64,000 nt of DNA from Dermatophagoides farinae (lineage: Eukaryota > Arthropoda > Arachnida > Sarcoptiformes > Pyroglyphidae). The translations under genes and the position numbers were made by a program. Below the pieces are notes generated by a model. The model was not told the DNA's origin and made no database searches. It saw only the letters and a list, made by a program, of their open reading frames with translations. Shown piece by piece: positions 12,801 through 24,047 of the stretch (its first letter is position 1; every line of letters begins with the position of its first letter). The stretch is from contig NC_134682.1 of NCBI RefSeq assembly GCF_024713945.1, positions 1,922,001 through 1,986,000 on the forward strand. Direction: 5' to 3'.

Positions 12801-14203
12801 AAGATTCGGAAATTGAAGAATTGGGCAAAAATATTGAATCAATGTTGGCTAATAAGAAAACGATCAATCAAATATCACGTGACAGAGAGGAAGAGGAACG
12901 AAGAGAATTGAAAAAATTAATGTTACGTGAAGAATCATCGAATCAAGGAATGAGCGTTGATTCGAAAAAACGTAAAAACGATTCGAATGCCGATGATAAT
13001 GATAATAATGATGAAAATGCTCTGATGTTTTCATCATCATCAACTGGTCGAATCCTGAAAATATATCGAACGTTTACGGATTCGGAAGGAAAAGAATATG
13101 TTCGTATTGAAACGGTACGTAAACCGGCCGTCATCGATACCTATGTACATATTCGTACGACTAAAGATGATGCATTCATCAAACAAAACAGTGGTAGTAA
13201 TTTTAACCAATCATCAACCATATTGAATGAAGAAAATCTAGTTAAATTGGATGAAACGAAATTGGTTCTTTCTAAATCTGTCATGAAACAATTAGATTTA
13301 GATCAACAAAAACGACAACAATTGGAACAAGAACGACAAAAGAAAAGAAAACAAAAGAAAGCGGCATCAATCAAATTAAAGATTCCGAAAGATGTACGGA
13401 AGAAACGTTCAGCTACACAGGATAATAATGATCGATTGGATTATCTACAGAAACCTGATTATAAATCAGCTAATCGTCGTCGTACCGATCCGTTAGTCAT
13501 TTTATCTGATATATTTGAAGAAATTTGCAATAAAATGCGTTCCATGCCCGATTCCGAACCATTTCATCAACCGGTAAATGTAAAAACAGTGCCCGACTAT
13601 TATAATATAATCACTCGACCAATGGATCTACAATCGATACGACAGAATATTCATAATAAACGTTATAAAAATCGTGAAGAATTCTTAAATAATGTAAACA
13701 TGATTGTGAAAAATTCCGAGATTTATAATGGACCAAATCATGTTCTCAGTACAATTGCTCGACGATTAATGGAATTGTGTGTATTGAAAATTCAACAAAA
13801 AGAAGAAGAACTTATCAAATTGGAAAAAGCTATTGGTGATAATAATATTACCGTATTAGATGATGATATGATTGATGATGAATTGAATATGGCCGAAGAA
13901 TATGATGATGATCAACAACAACAATCAATGCAACCACCACCAGCTAAACAGGCTAGATTATTTCAAGATGTAGATATGGATGAAAATCATCAAGATAGAA
14001 CCGATATCGTTGCTGATGATTTACAGATTGAAAGTGGTGATGAAAGTGATGATGATGAAAATGATAATGATATGGACCATAATAATCAACCAGTTGTCGA
14101 TGTATCACAAGTTCTAGATGTATCCGATTCGGATGATGATGATGGCGATGTTGCTGAACCAAATGCTAATGATGGTGAAGAAGATAATGATTTATGGTTC
14201 TAA
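9882..14203 (+). CDS. TAF1-like tandem paralogue, shortened, open frame
   Basis: Two exons, 9882-11528 and 11606-14203, encode 1414 residues that align throughout with the TAF1 gene just upstream. The intron sits at the same place (77 bp against 57). Similarity begins at residue 207 of TAF1, so the TAND region is absent. Residues about 1306-1488, including the zinc knuckle, are replaced by about five residues. The segment with bromodomain 2 is missing exactly, and about 100 residues of the acidic tail are gone. All changes keep frame, and exon 2 starts with 450 residues identical to TAF1 779-1228. The ATG at 9882 is the first in frame; a splice acceptor ending at 9893 (TTTTAG) would be an alternative with an upstream first exon. 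AATAAA is at 14273-14278. Likely a functional paralogue (inference); a collapsed or duplicated assembly haplotype is the main alternative. Confidence 0.85.
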
Positions 14204-14978
14204 TAATTATTTGCATTTTTTTTTGTTTATTTATATGAAATTTTAATAATAAAAAATTTTAATAATCATCAAAATAAATAAAATTCATAAACGATTCTCA
14301 TTCATTTATTGATTTGTCGAATGTTAAAGTTGAAATAGTTTGAATGATGATGATTAGATTTCGTAAATTTTACAAGTGAGAACAGAACATTCGATTATTT
14401 TTGTGTAAAAATTTTTTTTTTCAATAAATGATACAAACATGGTGATTGGTACCATGTGATCCAAAAAAAAAAAAAAAATGAGTTCAATCAATCAAACAAT
14501 AGTGTAATGACGTAACATGACGTAACGTAATCAATATATATGCGTGTGTTTGTTTGTTTGTGTTTATATATTTACGACGGAGATTCTTTCTATTTTTTTT
14601 CAATTTATTAATGGCTATAATACCGCCACCAAATGGCTGCTGATGTATACAAATATACAGCATGCCCATGGCCACACCATCACCGCCACAACCACCAACA
14701 CTCACACGTGTATATTTAGTGCTAAATAAAACTGGAATTTTTATTCGTTTCTGAAATTTTCTTTTCTTTTCTGTTTTGATCATATATGAATTTTTTTTTT
14801 TTTGTAAACAAACCTAGAGATAGAGAAAGTATTCATTGATCCAAATGAAATCAAAATTAACTGATTGATTGAATTTCATCAACAAAAAACTTTGAAAATT
14901 TTCTTTCATCCTGATTCGACGATCAATAAATCATCAAGTTTTTCGTTGTTTGTTTGTTTTCATTGGACAAAAAAAAAC
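14204..14978. other. TAF1-like 3' flank and XPOT upstream region
   Basis: After the duplicated 3' flank (to about 14341) there is no coding sequence. An imperfect palindrome (ACATGGT, 7-bp gap, ACCATGT) lies at 14437-14457. Two TGACGTAA sites follow at 14507 and 14517. The rest is AT-rich with poly-A/T runs. Confidence 0.6.
14507..14524. promoter_or_regulatory. Two tandem ATF/CREB-like sites
   Basis: TGACGTAA occurs at 14507-14514 and again at 14517-14524, spaced exactly 10 bp, one helical turn. This matches the bZIP (CREB/ATF) half-site family. It lies about 455 bp upstream of the exportin-T start codon. Binding is inferred from the motif only. Confidence 0.4.
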
Positions 14979-17900
14979 ATGAATTTAGAAATTTTCAACA
15001 AATTTTCCCGTATACAATCGGAAAATGCTTTACAGCAGAAAGAAGTTCTTGATTATTTTCAATCATTAAAATGTAATCCAATTGGTTGGAAAATATGTGC
15101 TGAAACATTATTGACTGATTCGATAAACGATGAAATGGGAATATTTTTCTGTTTTCAAGTAATCGAAGATTATATAAAATCACGTTATAATACCGATAGT
15201 GATGATGAACGAATCATACTCAAACATTTTATAATTACAATGTTTGAAAAAAATTTACTCATTACAAATTATTTACAGAATAAATATGCTCATTTGGTCA
15301 ACACATTATTCTTGATTGATTTTCCTCAACAAAAATGGCCAACATTTTTCAAAGATTATCTTGGCCGATGTGAAAGTCGTATAAAATGTGAATTATTTCT
15401 TCGTGTTTTGATTCAAATTAATCTTGATATAGCTGATCGTGAAATTCCAAAAACGACCAAAGTAAGCTAAGAAAAATTGATGAATAATTGATTTTCATAA
15501 ATGTATTTTGTTTGTATTCATAGGAAATGCAACGAAATACGTTGATCAAAGATATGATGCGTGAATCATGTCTAATGGATTTGGCTCAATTCTGGTTCAA
15601 TATTATTGTAATAATAGATATAAAATTATTGTTTTTGTTGACATTAATTGTTGGTTTTTTTTATTTCTAAAATAATATGCAGAATACATATCGTGACAAT
15701 TGTCCACAGGTTGTTTGTCTTTGTCTCGACGTAATTGGTGCCTATATATCATGGATTGATATTAATCTCATAACAAACGATTCCATTATGCCCGTTTTAT
15801 TCATGTTATTTTCAAATGTACAATATCGTTGTTCAGTTGTCGAATGTTTTGGTTGTATATTGAAAAAAGGAATGGATCCATTGGCTAAAACACAGTTGAT
15901 TGAAGAATTTCTGAATTTTGAACTAATTAAAACAACATTGGTCGAAATATTTACCATTCATAATGATATTAATGTTGGTTTTGTCGAAAAATTTGCATCA
16001 CTAATCAATACAATTGGTATTGAATTGATTGAAGCACAGAAAAAACTTCGTTCACGTATGACATCGGTCGATCCTCATGATCCTAATCATCGTACATCGG
16101 CAATAATGTCTGAAGCAATTGAATCAAAATTTCCATTACTTTGTCAATTTTTATCACATAAAATTCTTACTGTATGCATTCGAATACATAGTTTCACAAG
16201 AGATTATATTCAATGGCTAAAATCGAATGTTAAGGATTCAACTGAAACGGCTATTATGACTGCAATTGTTGAAGATCGAACACAAACATTAATATCAATC
16301 ATTGTTGATCGTAATAAAATGTTAGCCGCTTCATATAAACCGGAAGATGAATTTTTTACCGAATTTCGTAAATCAAGTAAAGTTTTATTCGATAATCTAA
16401 TCCTATTGAAACCGGTGGTAACGCTCAATTTTATTTGTGATAAACTTGTACTACCTACATTCATTAATTGGAAATCTGGTTCGCTAACATTTGCCGAAAT
16501 TGAATGTGCACTGTATTATTTTCATGTGATTGGTGAAAATCTAAATATTGTGGATGATATTAAATGTTTGGAAAATCTTTTACAAGCATTGGTTACTTCA
16601 TCGATTTCAATGTTTGAACATCCGATCACACAATCACTATATTTTGATCTTATTGTTCGTTATGAAAAATTTATCAATTCAAATCTAAATCAATTATTAT
16701 CGCAGATTATTGTTTCATTTTTGGATAACCGTGGTCTTCGTAATACCAACATTAAAATTCGAAGTAAAGTTTGTAAACTTTTCAATAAATTCACTAAATC
16801 ATACATAAGATCGAAACATAATTCACAAGAAAAACAGCAACATTTTATTGATGATATTCTGAAACGAATTCAGGATTTCCTCGAATTGGACATTGTTTTC
16901 GATTCACCGGAAGATCTTATTGAACAAGATTTAGAACATCTAGTTCATTCTAGCTATTTAATGCGTCGAGAACAGATTAAATTCGCATATCCACTATCAG
17001 CTTCTGATCATCTACAAATCTATGAAACGGTCGCCTTTTTAATCATATCCAATCATCATGATGCATTGCATAAACGAGAATCACTTAAAGAATTATTTCA
17101 GAAAATATGGAAAAAATATCAAGAATATCGGGATGAATCACAATCGATTGGATTATATTTAAATCAGAATGGTTTTACTGATTCGATGGCAGCACAAAAA
17201 ACATCGCTTCTCGAGAAACGTTCAATCATTCATTATCATATGGCTCATTTAATTGATATAATATCGGCAACATCAAAATCATTTTCAACAGTAAATACGG
17301 TGAAAACGATCGGTGTACAGCAGCTATTTCTTTATTCATTTGAATTGTTTACTAAATCCGTTGGACAAAATCTGGCCACTGTTGATCCGGAAGCACAACA
17401 TATTCTACAATCATCTATTCGACTATTTCTACACAGGTTAATTGTATGTTTGGGTGAAGATGAAATGATACCAATGTTACCAGATGCTATACAAACATTG
17501 TTTCTTTCATCATCGGAGATAAGTGCAAAATCCGTACAAGAATTGATACCATTATTTAATCAGATTATGCCGAAATATAAACATTCATGGCTATTTCAAC
17601 GTGACATTCTACCATTTTTAGATCGAATTTTTTCACCGTTAATCAATCTATATTTTCGATTGATTATTGAAGCTAATATTGATAGTGAAAAGATTTCATT
17701 ACAGAAATCATATTATTCATATTTACATTTGATCACTGTTCATGGTTTAATGCCAAATTTTTTCGATATTGGTATGTTGCTTTATATTGATTAATTGATT
17801 TATTCATTAATTAATTGTTTAATTGCCATTTTTAATTATAAACAGAATCACAGTTGATTGAAAAAATAATCACTTCTCTTATTGAAGGTATCGTACATTC

Positions 17901-18420
17901 ACCCGATTCACAGATTCAACGTACCTGTTGCCAGGTGATGGCCAATCTGATCGATATCTATGGTTTGTGTATTTTTTATATTATTGTCATTGAAATAATG
18001 TTTGTTTAACGTTAATTTTTTTTCTATACACAAATAGTGAACGATATGACACAGGTGGATAAACAAAATCGATCTATTAATCAATACTTTATTCGCTTTA
18101 TCTATGATCAGCTAATTCTTGCTTGCCTTCTTTGTACGGCGAAAAATTGTTCCGATGATTATGGTACTAGTCAAGATGCCATATCATTGTTGAGGAAATT
18201 AAAACCATTACTAGGTGACGAACAATTGGTAGCATTTTTTCGACAGGAAATTGTACCGAAATATTTTCCTTCCATCAATAATAATCCTGTTTTCAATAAT
18301 AATAATACTAATAATCATCAATCGAATTGTAATGATGATATTATTGCAATGTTTTTAACATTGGACACGAAACAATATCGTAAAAGAATTCGTCACACAT
18401 TTCAACAGTTTAAAAAATGA
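14979..18420 (+). CDS. XPOT: Exportin-T, tRNA nuclear export receptor
   Basis: Five exons (14979-15461, 15524-15607, 15683-17771, 17846-17962, 18038-18420) join in phase to 1051 residues; human XPOT has 962. The family carries mature tRNA from nucleus to cytoplasm with Ran-GTP. Recognition rests on NTLIKDMMRESCL, the stretch CLCLDVIGAYISWIDINLI, KKGMDPLAKTQLIEEF and the early FFCFQVIEDYIKSRY, all in the family order. The protein is all alpha-helical HEAT-type throughout. Introns are 62-75 bp with GT-AG ends. The start is the first Met of the frame, after a stretch without family similarity. The extra length lies mainly in loops near the C-terminus (Asn-rich run about 18270-18330). Confidence 0.93.
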
Positions 18421-19893
18421 TATGATATAAACGGGATGAATGGCCATTTCCGTTTTTATTTTTATTTTCTTTTTCTATATTATATGCCCAAAACACTGTC
18501 AATACAATTCCCTGTGATATTATTATTGTTGTTAATTCTTTTTTTGGCAAGAGAAAAAAAAATTTTTAAACGGAAACGATAAAATGATCAAACCGGAAAA
18601 ATGAAAAAAAATTTATTGATTTTATACAAAGAAAGTAATGGAATTCGCCCAAATAAAACTATCAATGTATAAACATTGATTATGATGCTGATGGATGCAA
18701 TACTGATAGTAGCATTGACTATGGTAGATGGAAAAAATCATCGTCCACGAGGTAGTAGTATGAACGGAATGAATATTGCAGCAATTCGAACGTCATCAAC
18801 ATCAACATCAACAGCAGCATCATCATCATCATCAACAGCAACAGCATCAATTATTGTTAGAAAAAAAAATCTGATTAAAACCGGAAAATATTGAATAAAT
18901 AAATTGCTGAATTTAATCGTCAAATATCGATCCATTAAAAATTACCAATACATTTCTATTCAACCCAAATAAATACCAAAAATAACAACAACAACAACAA
19001 AACATTCGAAAGTGGAACAAATTTTTTTTTTGTGACAATCGGTTCGCTTCGTTGTTTATCATCCTTTAGCAAGAGAGAGAGAGAGAGAGAAAAGAAAAAA
19101 AAACGAATATTGCGCCGTTATAATCAACAACAACAACAAAAGTCAACAATTTAAATTTTTCTTTTATAAATCAGAATCATCAATGGTATGATTAATAAAC
19201 GATAATGATGATGACTATAATCATTATTTGTTTGAATGAATTGTCAATTTTTTCAACATTTTTATGCTGCTTTTTCATCTCATCAAAACGAAAAAATCGA
19301 TAAATCATTTCAACGACAACCAAAATCAACAATAAACGATAATCAATGAATGAACGATTATTTGAAGCAACAATTGAATTCATTTTGTTTGGGTTTTTTT
19401 TCGAAATTCCTTGAATCATCATCATTGGATTTTGATTAATTGTTAATATTACCTGTATATTATGTGTTGTTTTTTTATAACAACTTTTTTCGATTGATAT
19501 TTGTATTACACCAACATCAACATCATCATCAATCAGTTAATCATTATCACCTTGGTTGTTTGTCATTTGGCTCTCTCTCTCTCTTTCTTTCTTCTCTGGA
19601 ATCTTCTGGATTTTCAATTTCGGTGACACAAGCCAAACCAATGTGTATGTGTGTGCATCGTATATTATCTGTCTCGTCTTTCCGTCGTCGAAATTATTAT
19701 TATTGCTCAAATTATTTTAGTTTTCTATCGATCATCATAAACACAAATACATACTCTCTCTCTCTCTCACACACACATATATACTACATACTCTCAAATA
19801 AATAAATAACGAGATAACGACAAATTGTTGCATTCGTCTGCTTTTTTTATCATAATAATTGGATATTATCATAAAAATAATATAATAATATAT
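18421..19893. other. XPOT 3' region and OTUD7 upstream region
   Basis: AATAAA at 18652-18657 is a plausible XPOT polyadenylation signal. An (AG)n tract lies at 19072-19090, CT-rich tracts near 19571-19585 and 19755-19768, and many CAA runs. A small Ser/Thr-rich open frame at 18676-18894 looks like low-complexity UTR, not a gene. No other coding signal is seen. Confidence 0.6.
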
Positions 19894-22801
19894 ATGAGAA
19901 TTGCAATGGAAGTTACGTTATCGGAATTTATAGCCAAAACTTCATGCGATCCCGGTCTAGCACAAGATTTATTAAATCGTAAGTTAAAAATTGAAAATTT
20001 CATTTTTTTTCCGTTACTTATATTTATTTATTTATTATTGTTATAGATCATGGCTGGAATTTAGCAGCAGCATTGAAAAGCTATTATCCAATGAATGATA
20101 TAATTACATCGACGTCTTTGACGGATCATAATGATGATGATGATGATAATTGCTGTTAAAATGAATGGTTCGAATTCAAAAGAATCATTAGCAACAACCA
20201 TACCGCCCCTAACAACATTGAATGAAATAAATGGCCATTGTTGTAATCATTTAATGACAAATGTTAAGGATACGTTTCTAATACCGAATAAATGTACATC
20301 CGAACCATCACTATCATCACAATCATCCGATGCATGTGATTCATCTGTGCTGTCAACACCGACTAAATTTACATCGTTCAAATATCATCGTAATGGAGAT
20401 TCTTTTCCAGATAAAAAACTAAGCCGCGGTATATCACGAGCTTCGGATAATGAAAATCTCATTTCGAAAGCACGATTAGAAGTAGCCGAAGATTTCAAAA
20501 CATCACATCGTGGTAGTCGCCTGTTGAATATTGATAAATTGATTGAAACACCAGAATTTACTTTTACATTACCCGATATACATAGACATGAAGATGAATT
20601 CTATGAATTTCTTCGTAAAGATTTGATTGAAAAATCTGCTAAAGCTTCGTTGGAATCATCTAAAAGACTGAATTGGTGGTCAGATATATGTCATCGTTTA
20701 TATCCTCTAGTCACTACAGGTGATGGCAATTGTCTGTTGCATGCTGCTTCATTGGGTAAATAGCAAAATGTCAAACATTCACAATTATTCATGCATTTTT
20801 ATTTAAAAATAGGAATGTGGGGCTTTCATGATCGTGGTCTCATCCTACGAAAAGCGCTTCATCTTATGTTGGCCAACAGTTCATATACACAAGCATTTTA
20901 TCGTCGTTGGCGTTGGCAAACACATTTTCAGAATTCCAAAGCCGGTCTATCATTATCCGAACATGAATGGGAAAAGGATTGGGATTCAATCGTACGTCTG
21001 GCGTCGACTGAACCAAGATCGAAAAATTATGATTCTAGTAATGAAATTACCGGTGCTGGTGGTAAAAAAGCACCACAGGATGAATATGAAGAGAAATCCT
21101 ACATATATGAAAGTTTGGAAGAAATTCATATATTTGTATTGGCTCATGTATTACGAAGGCCAATCATTGTCATTGCTGATACGATGCTCAAAGACTCAAA
21201 GGGTGAAGCATTTTTCCCTATACTCTTGGGTGGAATCTATTTACCGCTTGAATGTCCTGATGATTGCCTGATGAAATCACCGCTCTGTTTGACATTTGGT
21301 AAGTATAATGATTTTAATTTCAAAAAATTTTGAGATATTCATTGAGTATCAATTTGCAGATGCGGCACATTTTTCAGCGCTAGTAGCAATGAACATTGAA
21401 TCACCATTGATTAATTCGAAGGAATGTCTACCATGGGCAATACCATTAATGGATGTTGATCACAATGTTCTTCCATTACATTTCGCTATCGATCCGGGTA
21501 AAGAAGTTTTCATCGAAAATAATAAATCAAACATTGATACCACTCTCAATGATCTGGCCAAGACATTAGTGTTAACCGAACAGGATAAAATTGAATTATT
21601 GAAAAAATATTTCGACATTCTGACACTCGCACATAAGAAAGAAAATTGTATTGAAAAAGAAATACCCATCATTGTTACATCGGCTGCCTCTGATGTTGCA
21701 ACTGATTCTTCAACTTCAATTCCTGCAAGTCTTCCAAAAACAAGCACAACAAAACAATTAACTGAAAAATCGCAAACACTTCCATCTAATTTTGGTCGTA
21801 AAAATGGTGAATTTTCCTCATTGATCAATGGAGGTGGTGGTGGTGGTGATGAGCGATATAAATCTCGAGCCAAACAATTATTACAGAAACCATTTCAAAC
21901 ATTTGGAAAAATGGGTAAGAAAATTAAACGCAATCTTGGCCATCTGGCACGACGGTCAACATCATTTCGATTGACAGGAAAATCCTCTACGGAAAATGGT
22001 CCAATCGAAGTGATTGAAGAAAATGAACATAATAATGACGAATCAAATACTGCCAATGATAATCAATCTACTATGAACAGTAACAACAAAATCAATCGAA
22101 TCGAATCGATAATCAATACAGATAATTCAATTTTTTATTGCGATACAAATGTTTTAGCTGCCAAATTATATATGAACAAAAAATTATCCTATCATGATGA
22201 ATTAATCAAGAATTATCTAACTACAGCACGTGTACGGTTTGAAAATGAACGTGAACAACGACGATTAAAAGAAGCGGAAAAAGCATCGACAGCAGCAGCT
22301 GAAAAACAAACAGCATCTAAATCATCGATTACATCAACAATAAGTTCAGCCTCTTCTTCCTCATCATCATCGTCATCTTCCGCTTCATCGCTTTCGGATG
22401 CTGAATCTATTTCAAAACTTGATCAAATCGATAACTCATCATCGAATTATTATTATAATTGTGTAAACAATGGCTGTGAATCTAAATCAACACCGGAAAC
22501 AAATTATCTTTGTCGATCATGTTTTGATGAACAGAAAAAAGCTTTGCTCAGTAATGGTTTCGGTTCAAAGTCATCAGACATTATCGATGATAATGGAATA
22601 AAACAACCACAAGAAAAACATGTTAATGTTGAAAAACCACCGAAACTTGAAAAAATCAACAAAATAATGGAAGGTGATGATGATGATGATGATGATATTA
22701 CAAGACAAAAATTATCGAATCAAATTTCAACAAAAACTACCGCTGCTGCTGTTGCTGCTGCTACCGCCACTACAAACGATCGTTGCATCACGAATGTGTG
22801 A
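19894..22801 (+). CDS. OTUD7: Cezanne-type OTU deubiquitinase (OTUD7 family)
   Basis: Proposed exons are 19894-19978, 20047-20154, 20192-20755, 20813-21298 and 21360-22801, 894 residues. A UBA domain opens the protein (EVTLSEFIAKTS to GWNLAAAL). The OTU domain follows with catalytic Cys C245 in TGDGNCLLHAAS and catalytic His H418 in AHFSALV, plus the Cezanne-like stretches MWGFHDRGLILRKALH and PIIVIADTMLKDSKGEAFFP. An A20-type zinc finger sits near the C-terminus (NNGCESK, then YLCRSCF). Family members cleave Lys11-linked ubiquitin chains and damp NF-kB signalling. The link between exons 2 and 3 needs a 37-bp intron (20155-20191); without it the frame breaks at a stop just after a GAT run. 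This join is the one weak point of the model. Confidence 0.88.
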
Positions 22802-24047
22802 TATTTATCCAAATTCATCATAATCGAAAAATTTTTATTTTTTTTCAGGAACCGAAACACCCTCCTCCTCATTTGCTCGATAAACATAAACACAAGTACA
22901 CAATTGATACAATCAATCAAAACAACAACAACAACAACAAAAACAAAAGATATTCACACCCTGTATTTTGTTCAACCAATTAATATACAAACATCCACTA
23001 ATGAGGATCAATTTCATATTATATAATTAATAATAATGACCATATACTATATATTATTTACAGAACAACAACCACATATATTTACAATTTTTTTTCTGTT
23101 TGTTATATTTTTTTTTTTCATCAACATCACAAATTCATAATTTTCATTCATCATTTAATATATATATATATTTTCTTCATTATTATGCCTGTTTGTTATG
23201 AAAGACGACGACAACAACAACAACAACAACAAAAACAACAAAAAAGGATCATTTTTTATTATTATTATTTAATTCAACAACAAAAAAAAGGCACTCCATA
23301 TATTCTATTCATTGTTGAAACTTCATTCATTCATTCATTAATTCAATGAATATTATTATTTTTTTATTTTTTATTTCGTAAAATTTCAAAAAAAAAATAA
23401 AATAAAATTTTAATCAACTTTGTTTTCCGTCTCATAGATGGCATTATTGGTTATAAATGTACGCATCAATTCAATTTGTATATATTGAAAATGAATGAAC
23501 GGACGAAAGAAAAGGAAAAAAATCTGGTCCTCGATGGATTGGCTATTCGACGACGACGACGACGACGACGACGACAAGAATAATTCGATGTGACAATTTG
23601 TACTGAGCCGGCTCAGTTTGGTTTTTTGTATATCTGTGGTCTGTCTGTCTTGTATATGTGTGTGTGTATGTAATATTCGGTTCCTTCGTTTGTTCGTTCG
23701 ATTGTTCTCGTTGTTTTTTTTTTTTTTTGTTAATGATGATGATGGTGTATTATTGGTTAAATTCTGTTTGATCCATATTTTTTTTTTTTGGTTTTTATCT
23801 TGATTCTTGATCATATCTTCAGTTTTTTTTTTGGTTATTTATACTTCATGGAATTTATTACGAATATTGATTTATTAAATAAATGAATGATTTTTTTTTA
23901 TTTGATTGCCGAATTCATCAGAAAAGTCCTTATTTTCCGTATACAATATGCTTTATTTTATCAAACAAATCGAATTGATCTCTTTACCATAATCGTAAAA
24001 TCGTAATCGTAGAATTTTTTTTTCTTTGAATTTTGTCCATTGAAATA
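22802..24047. other. Non-coding stretch with simple repeats
   Basis: CAA repeats near 22921-22940 and 23208-23240, a (CGA)n tract at 23548-23576, a TG-rich tract near 23652-23668 and several long poly-T runs. Short open frames here are repeat-derived. No gene seen; it should hold the OTUD7 3' UTR and the 53BP1-like promoter. Confidence 0.6.

Larger units (their letters stand above)
3957..14341 (+). repeat. Tandem segmental duplication of TAF1
   Basis: Unit 1 spans about 3957-9641 and unit 2 about 9894-14341, in direct orientation. Unit 2 is shorter because of several internal deletions. Homology covers exon 2 from residue 207, the intron, exon 3 and some 120-140 bp of 3' flank, ending after GTTGAAATAGTT in both. 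The retained intron shows this was DNA duplication, not retrocopying. Confidence 0.92.

Noticed and set aside
14484-14783. 99-codon minus-strand frame upstream of XPOT
   Set aside because: No family resemblance, Lys/Asn-rich ends typical of AT-rich chance frames.
18676-18894. 72-codon open frame, Ser/Thr/Ala-rich
   Set aside because: Composition follows CATCAA/CAGCAA repeats, no Kozak-like start, no family; it lies in the probable XPOT 3' UTR region.
21460-21873. 137-codon minus-strand frame inside the deubiquitinase gene
   Set aside because: Antisense shadow with no domain.
23410-23814. 134-codon minus-strand frame with a Ser run
   Set aside because: Low complexity from the (CGA)n tract and poly-T; no conserved part.
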